From Parelaphostrongylus tenuis (taxonomy: Eukaryota > Nematoda > Chromadorea > Rhabditida > Metastrongylidae), in assembly GCA_019055375.1 (NCBI GenBank), contig JAHQIW010004742.1:62001-126000 (forward strand): a DNA stretch of 64,000 nucleotides, in the 5' to 3' direction. Positions within the stretch are counted from its first letter, which is position 1, and the number at the start of each line of letters is the position of its first letter. The position numbers and the translations under genes were made by a program. This document shows, piece by piece, positions 59,201-64,000 of the stretch. The notes below the pieces were generated by a model that was not told the DNA's origin, made no database searches, and saw nothing but the letters and a program-made list of their open reading frames with translations.

Positions 59201-62200
59201 ACGAAAAGCCACCAAACGAAGCGCGCATAACTCTTTTTCACTCTATGAAAGTTCGGTTCAAGACTTAAGAGGTGTAAGTAACAAATTTCCTATAAATGGT
59301 AGCAGCCATGCACCACTGATGGCTGGGTATCAGGCACTTCATGATGAAAACGAAAAGGTAGTTGTAAATTGTGAAAAATTTCTAAGCTTTTGCCAGTCAT
59401 TCACCATATAAGAGGCCCCTAAACAGTTGTCGCTTCAGTAGTGCACTCCATGTACTCTAAATCCGCATACTTCTACTGCGGGTGGGCTCCTCAAGAGGTG
59501 TTTATCAATTGAATCTTCAAGTCGGCAGCATTCTATTCAGACGATTTCAACATAAATGATTATAAGAAACTGCTGATTTGGAAAACTTCACAATATGTCA
59601 AAAAACATAAATCTGACCGAATAGCGTTTCGACAAATCGACCTTCACCGTCTTCCATAGTGCCGAAGACATTCTCATAACAAATGGTATTTCAGTACAAC
59701 GAAAACGAGATCAAGCTCGAGTTCGAGCAAGCTGAGTGGGTGGATTTGTCCGAGTATGCGCCGTCCTCCATTTGGGATGTGATGGACGCACCAGCGTCGT
59801 TGGTAAACAAGAGGAGTCGTATTGAGTTTCAAGTTAGAATACGGTCAGCAAAAAACCAATTCTTATATAATAGTTGTTTTTTGGGAGCATTTGGCAAAAG
59901 ATAACATTGTTTCTTGGATAAGACAGGAACAACTTCTATTTTTTGAACTATCAGTCTCTTATGTGACAAACTAGAACATTCGCGACCGTTAGCATTGGAG
60001 TAGTGCAAGCCAACACTCATATTGTGTCCTTCAAACGCGGTTCTTATGCGCACCGAAAGCAGTATCCTACTAAGTACTATTCAGTAATATAAAGGCAAGG
60101 CGAACTTGTTTTGCCAAATCCCCGTTACATCGTTCGGCTCGGTTATTTGTATTGTTTGAAAGAAAAAAAAAATTTTGAGAAAAAGTATTCTTCAAAAGGC
60201 AGAATTTTGGCCAATTCATGGTAATTGCGTAAGAATCAGTATGGGTGGTCCTAAAGTTATTAACCATTGTGAACATTATATTGTCCATACGGTCGCAAAT
60301 GGGTGAACATGCGCTTGTTCTGTAGGATCGTCTATAGAATCCTGCCGCATTTGGGCTTAGGCTTAGGCTGGCTTAGGCTCAGGCCTAGGCTTAGGCTTAA
60401 TTGGTGTTGATTTTTACTTATACATTCATACACTAAGAATAAAGACATTTAACAACACTATTGTCTGATTTTTATAGTAAAATATGATGTTTGAAAATGC
60501 CGGTAGGATCACAAAAAGGATGTTTAAATTTGCGGCGCCATTTGAGGCCTTCGGTGAAAGTGTATTTTTTGCTTTTGCAAAACGTTTCTGTAGTTTATCG
60601 ATAGCTCTAATCAAGTGCATTTCAATGGCATGTTTAGTTTTTCAAATAGCTTATTTTTGGCGCCGTATCATTCAAAATAAGATTTGTCTCTCATTCGAAG
60701 ATTTCTCACTGGATAAAAGATTTGTTGCAATTGTACTCTCAAACGTTAGATAGAGAAAAAAAGGGAAAAAAGATAGAGAAAATAGAGAAAGAAGAGAATG
60801 AAAACAGATAGAGAAAAGAAAGATAAATCAAAGTTATAATGATATACTTGGTTTTTGGAAAGGACTTCTTCGAACTTTGTAACGATCGAAAGAATATAGG
60901 GTTTCACACTTAGTGAGCACATCTAGTTGGCTAGATGCGAATTGCAGAGCTCTAGGAAGTTTATCCAAAGAGCAAACACAGTTTCTTAATCAGAAAGTTC
61001 TGCTTTATCTAATGGTCAAAATTCTGTTATAAAGTACTTTTATCAGGCAAGAAATCTTCAAATGTGGAACAAAATCTTATTTTGACTGGTACGGCGTTAA
61101 AAACAAGCAATATGATAAACAAAATGTACCTCTAAAATTCACTAAATTCAAGCTACCAGATAATCGGATATTCGTCAAATAACAGCAGAAAATACGCTTT
61201 TACTGAAGGCCTCGAGTGACGCCGCTTAATAGAACAGTACCAAAAATGCGGCAGGATTCTAGAAAGATCTGTTGTGCACATTGGAGTATTACTCGGGATT
61301 CTTGGAGGTCATTCACAGCATCTGGGATGTAGACTGTGTGCGGTAAGACTTCGGCTCCCTCCAGTTCATTGAACTTTTCTTTAGTCTTCTTTGTGGTGTG
61401 AGGTTTGGCACTGTCTTGCTGGAACAGCTCGAGCTTTCGACAAATCACTGTCGGATACTTATTCTCTTACATATGAAGACTCAGTCTAGGTACTCGCAAT
61501 AGATTTCGGCATTGATGACATGACTATTCGTAGCGTTCGAGATGCGAGACACATTCAAAATTCCACCAAACGCAGAACATTACCTTTTGTCGAACGGATT
61601 TTGACGTATGACTGATGGCGGAAATTGACATTTTGGAACCCAAAGTTTGCTCCGATCGTGATTGAGGTAGACTCACCAGTTTCTTATGAAAATATTCCAG
61701 AGACATTCGCATGAATTTGCAATAACCAAGTACAACAAACTTGAAATTCGAATTTTTCGTGGGTCTTAACAAAATCTTTCTACAACTTAGTATCTTTTAA
61801 CCAAGAGGCAAATTAAAACTGGCTACGCTAGAAGCCGTTCTAAGAATATTAGGAATACAACATTGTGGCAAACAGCACGTCCGTCTATAATTTCCTCTTC
61901 ATGTCAGGGAGCAGTGTTAACAATCACTAGGACCATCTGAAAAACACACGTTCCCGTGTGTCATACATGTGAATGTCTTCATACTTCAATTCCACTTCCA
62001 CTGTTTTGGGGAAGCATAGGTCGTTGTTAAGTCCATATCTTTCACAATTACGACTGATCCATTGATCTAGTGATTCAGGTAACATAGAAAGTATAAATGG
62101 CATTTTTAATCAATGGGACATTGAAGAAATGCGATGATATGGAGTAATGATGACTATTCATAAAAGTAGGCGTAGTGCACTGTTATTTGGACCTCTCGTC

Positions 62201-62544
62201 GAAAACTAGAAACGCCTCCATACATCCCTTTGTTGGCAAATCAAGTTGTCTAAGAAGACAAAAATCGCTGATTTGATACGTCATATGCTTGAAGAGACCA
62301 AATATGACTTCATTCAAATCTATGGTGTCGATAAAATCTAATATATGACGCGCCCCTCAAGCATCTATTAACACCGGAATTCTTGCCGCTTCTAACCTTT
62401 TGTTGGCCAAGAGTTTCTTATACAGAAGAAATCTACAGTAATTATCCAGACGGAAAACGCTGTTCTACACCGTCGTTCTCATCATTCCTACTGTTCTCAT
62501 GGCATTTCTAAGTATGGCAGTGTTCTTTTTGCCTACTGATTCAG
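53279..62544 (+). CDS. unc-29: Nicotinic acetylcholine receptor subunit, non-alpha, UNC-29 type (3' partial)
   Basis: Pentameric ligand-gated cation channel subunit of the levamisole receptor on body-wall muscle. Exons: 53279-53330, 55605-55672, 55836-55908, 57862-57906, 58477-58587, 58895-59001, 59060-59118, 59695-59843, 62450-62544; the rest lies past the window. Signal peptide [16 protein letters not shown], then [55 protein letters not shown], the Cys-loop [15 protein letters not shown] (13 residues between), FGSWTYNENE, and TM1 with [17 protein letters not shown] reaching PTDSG. Loop C lacks the YxCC pair, so it is a non-alpha subunit. Microsynteny with TGS1 supports UNC-29 over LEV-1 or ACR-2/3. 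Two exons need one base removed: AAA at 55854-55856 (to read [12 protein letters not shown]) and TTT at 58576-58578 (to read DIVLFNN). With these, every junction keeps phase. A CAG lies 1 nt before the ATG, a possible SL acceptor. Confidence 0.88.
53990..54790. mobile_element. Non-autonomous TIR element (family T) in unc-29 intron 1
   Basis: Left end 54000-54170 (GATCGTTTTCTGAAAAGACC, TAGCGCTGTGGCATCC, TTATGTTTCACACGCG, GCGCTTATATTTCGCTGC), right end as complement at 54590-54710 (TTTTGTCCAGCGAAATATAA, GTGTGGAACATAAT). A 26-bp duplication (GACTTTCCAAGAAGCGC twice, 54706-54750) sits in the right end. Confidence 0.65.
54920..55217 (+). mobile_element. tRNA-derived SINE (family S) in unc-29 intron 1
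   Basis: GTGCATGTGGCGCAGTGC, GGTTCGATCTCGC, GGCTCACCAAGCCATCC, GATAAGTAGCACTGACTCGG, GATCAATACCGAGAGCTTG and tail ATCCTTTATCC. Same strand as the gene, about 390 bp before exon 2. Confidence 0.9.
56430..57360 (-). pseudogene. RTE-type retrotransposon fragment in unc-29 intron 3
   Basis: Minus strand: [17 protein letters not shown] (57295-57345) is the RT motif A region (plcLtFiDl.KAFD). A TGA follows at once, then [13 protein letters not shown]; more decayed C-terminal pieces continue to about 56430 ([27 protein letters not shown]). Colinear with the better-kept 3' copy at 35330-35985. Antisense to the gene. Confidence 0.75.
57597..57701 (+). repeat. Tandem duplication, about 54-bp unit
   Basis: TTGCGTAATAT(G/A)CGATAT.AATAAA.TGACTGATTTGGACCCATTTAGTAG occurs twice with a few substitutions. 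In unc-29 intron 3, about 160 bp before the next exon. Confidence 0.8.
59844..60334. other. unc-29: unc-29 intron 8, left part
   Basis: Starts with donor CG|GTCAGC. No nested gene seen. The 2.6-kb intron holds the telomere-like repeat, the TIR element and the mariner relic listed separately. Confidence 0.5.
60357..60400 (+). repeat. Interstitial telomere-like repeat (TTAGGC)n
   Basis: About six imperfect TTAGGC hexamers, two of them altered to TCAGGC/CTAGGC and one broken by GGC. TTAGGC is the nematode telomere unit. Lies in the large last unc-29 intron, just left of a TIR element. Confidence 0.75.
60525..61235 (+). mobile_element. Complete-looking TIR element (family T), about 710 bp
   Basis: Terminal inverted repeats of about 38 bp: left GCGGCGCCATTTGAGGCCTT, CGGTGAAAGTGTATTTT, right complement GCGGCGTCACTCGAGGCCTT, CAGTAAAAGCGTATTTT. 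Interior purine-rich block 60752-60835 (GATAGAGAAA repeats). Used as the reference for the split copy at 41.0/45.4 kb. No transposase. Confidence 0.7.
61200..61790 (-). pseudogene. Mariner transposase fragment, catalytic region
   Basis: Minus strand: [20 protein letters not shown] (the kvMlsvWWd.kG.i.fE block, 61524-61600), a stop, then [20 protein letters not shown] (second catalytic Asp), [19 protein letters not shown] (LpHp.YSPDlapsDyh, degenerate, third Asp region) and [17 protein letters not shown]. In-frame stops; inactive. An 18-bp inverted copy of part of it (TAGAATCCTGCCGCATTT) lies at 60335-60352. Confidence 0.8.
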
Positions 62545-62654
62545 GTGAGTCCTTAAGTATGTGTTTTTGAAAAATGCAATTTCCTTACATTAAACATTGC
62601 ACTCACTTATAATGGAATCCTTTAGACACTATATATCTAACTTTTTTTTTCGGA

Positions 62655-62722
62655 ACTTTATTATCTATTTCGATGTATTTGATGTATTTCAACGTATTTT
62701 AATGTATTTAATGTATTTCATT
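62655..62722 (+). repeat. Degenerate tandem repeat TTTGATGTATTT
   Basis: About five imperfect units of a 10-12-nt motif (TTCGATGTATTTGATGTATT and so on) 110 bp after the last visible unc-29 exon. Confidence 0.7.
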
Positions 62723-63884
62723 CGCTGAAAAACCGAAAATCATAGAGGTACAATATATGGCTAAAAAACTTCTCAATTGACTTTATCAAAAACTGACAGA
62801 GACGAACTGTGCAGAGTTTTTGCCATGTTTGCACTGAATGTATGTAAAAAGAAAGAATTTACAACGACTCCAGTGTTACTGATGTCGTTCAACATGAACA
62901 CGGTGCTAGATCGACCAAGACCAGGCTGACTAAGACCTTCATTTCACCAACGGCGAGGGTTGGGTGCCATAGTGTTTCGGAAAAACTCACTTTCTGCCAC
63001 CTAAGTGCAAGCGCACTAGTACGGTCACTTTAAGAATCGATGGAAAATTAAATTGACAAGCATTTAACGAGATTTATACGACTATTTTTCGACCATAAGC
63101 TGAAGTCACACGCGAAAGTTTGCGTCTTTTGGGGGTGATGGGTGCGAGAAACGAATCGAATGGAAGTATCGAAATCCATGTCGTTAATCTGAAAAATTGG
63201 TGGTATAGAATCAAAAACAGCTCTCATTATCTTCAGTAGATACAACTTCTATCCGATTTTTCTCCTATCTGGTCTCTGAAGAACTGCCAAGAGAAAACAT
63301 CTCAGGAGAAAATTCAACGTTTCTCATGTCGCACCAACACCAACACGGACATACATCTAGATGATTGTGGCGCAAGGTGGAGATGAGTGAACACTTTACA
63401 TAGAGGTCTACCAATTGGATTGGGAAGAAGGATGGACTTACACATAAGAGGAACGGAGATCTTTCTTGTGAGGAACTTATGATACGATGTTTAGAAAGCA
63501 AAATATATGTTGCTATTGCTGAAGAAAGCATAACATTGTTTACCTGGGACGCACAGTGCGAACAGAAAGCAATGCCTATTGAATTCTCTTAAGGAGACTA
63601 CTGGCGCGATAATGGACCGCAATGTAATGTCCACCTTTTACCTCAGCGGTCCTCCCGGCGCCCTGCTATACAGCGGATGGAGGGCTTAATTTGTCCAAGA
63701 GAAATAAACAGCACAAAAGTCTGCGAAATTGACTGAAACTGAAATTTCAGACGTCTGACTGACTTTTCAACGTTTTGATAAGAATTTCTGGCATTTATTT
63801 TTTAGATAAACATATTGCAGTCGAAACCTACTCAAATAGTAATATTGAGATGTACTGAAATATGGGTGTGTCTTAATTGAACAC
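62723..63884. other. unc-29: unc-29 intron 9 (to window end), nothing recognised
   Basis: The expected next exon (rest of TM2, starting with a Gly codon split in phase 1, then TM3) is not seen before 64000. Short ORFs without motifs. Intron continues past the window. Confidence 0.45.
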
Positions 63885-64000
63885 CTGAAATAAACGTATA
63901 AAATTATAAGAATACCAGCCAAAGAGCAACTGAGTGTATCACTGTGTGTTCGGTGATAATTCTACTTGACCTGGAGTGTAAATCGTATCTCCTCACTTAC
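63885..64000 (+). repeat. Hammerhead-motif repeat, cut by window end
   Basis: AGAATACCAGCCAAAGAGCA, ACTGAGTGTATCAC, CGGTGATAATTCTACTTGAC and GGAGTGTAAATCG match 4660-4735 and 39855-39950. The hammerhead part would lie just beyond the edge. Confidence 0.6.

Overview
The window looks like nuclear DNA of a clade V parasitic nematode (strongylid or hookworm type). The evidence is eukaryotic genes with many small exons and nematode-style splice sites (TTTCAG acceptors, GTAAG/GTGAG donors), nematode telomere hexamers (TTAGGC) in interstitial form, and the three conserved genes themselves. Introns and intergenic space are large and packed with decayed mobile elements. Nothing in it is prokaryotic.

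Layout. 1-11.4 kb: gene-free, with a Penelope-like element remnant, an inverted pair of hammerhead-motif repeats, a mariner relic and a SINE. 11.58-21.43 kb (+): a complete 7-exon FoxF-type forkhead factor, the let-381 orthologue, 269 aa; its introns hold a SINE and an inverted Penelope-like insertion. 21.4-28.6 kb: an unidentified minus-strand ORF, then a dense field of tRNA-derived repeats (SINE, tRNA-like palindromes), a TIR element and a mariner fragment. 28.67-38.16 kb (+): trimethylguanosine synthase (TGS1, snRNA/SL RNA cap hypermethylase), about 16 exons, including a 7-nt micro-exon, with SINEs, a TIR element, an RTE fragment and palindromes in its introns. 38.2-53.2 kb: gene-poor; a TIR element appears to be split by a 4-kb block that carries two Penelope-like copies in inverted orientation. 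53.28-62.54 kb (+): the 5' part of a non-alpha nicotinic acetylcholine receptor subunit, best read as unc-29 (levamisole receptor), running off the right edge after the exon ending in early TM2. The last 115 bases are one more copy of the hammerhead-motif repeat.

The genes share no pathway. Their value is synteny: in C. elegans the TGS1 gene and unc-29 have neighbouring cosmid names (T08G11.4 and T08G11.5, from memory), so this looks like conserved microsynteny stretched by repeats. Three conserved exons need a 1-base correction (TGS1 once, unc-29 twice), and one TGS1 exon junction does not keep frame. This points to assembly indels more than to pseudogenes, but cannot be settled from the sequence alone. 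The most unusual signals are the hammerhead-ribozyme-like motifs in several dispersed repeats, the paired opposite tRNA-like units forming palindromes, and the TGS1 micro-exon.
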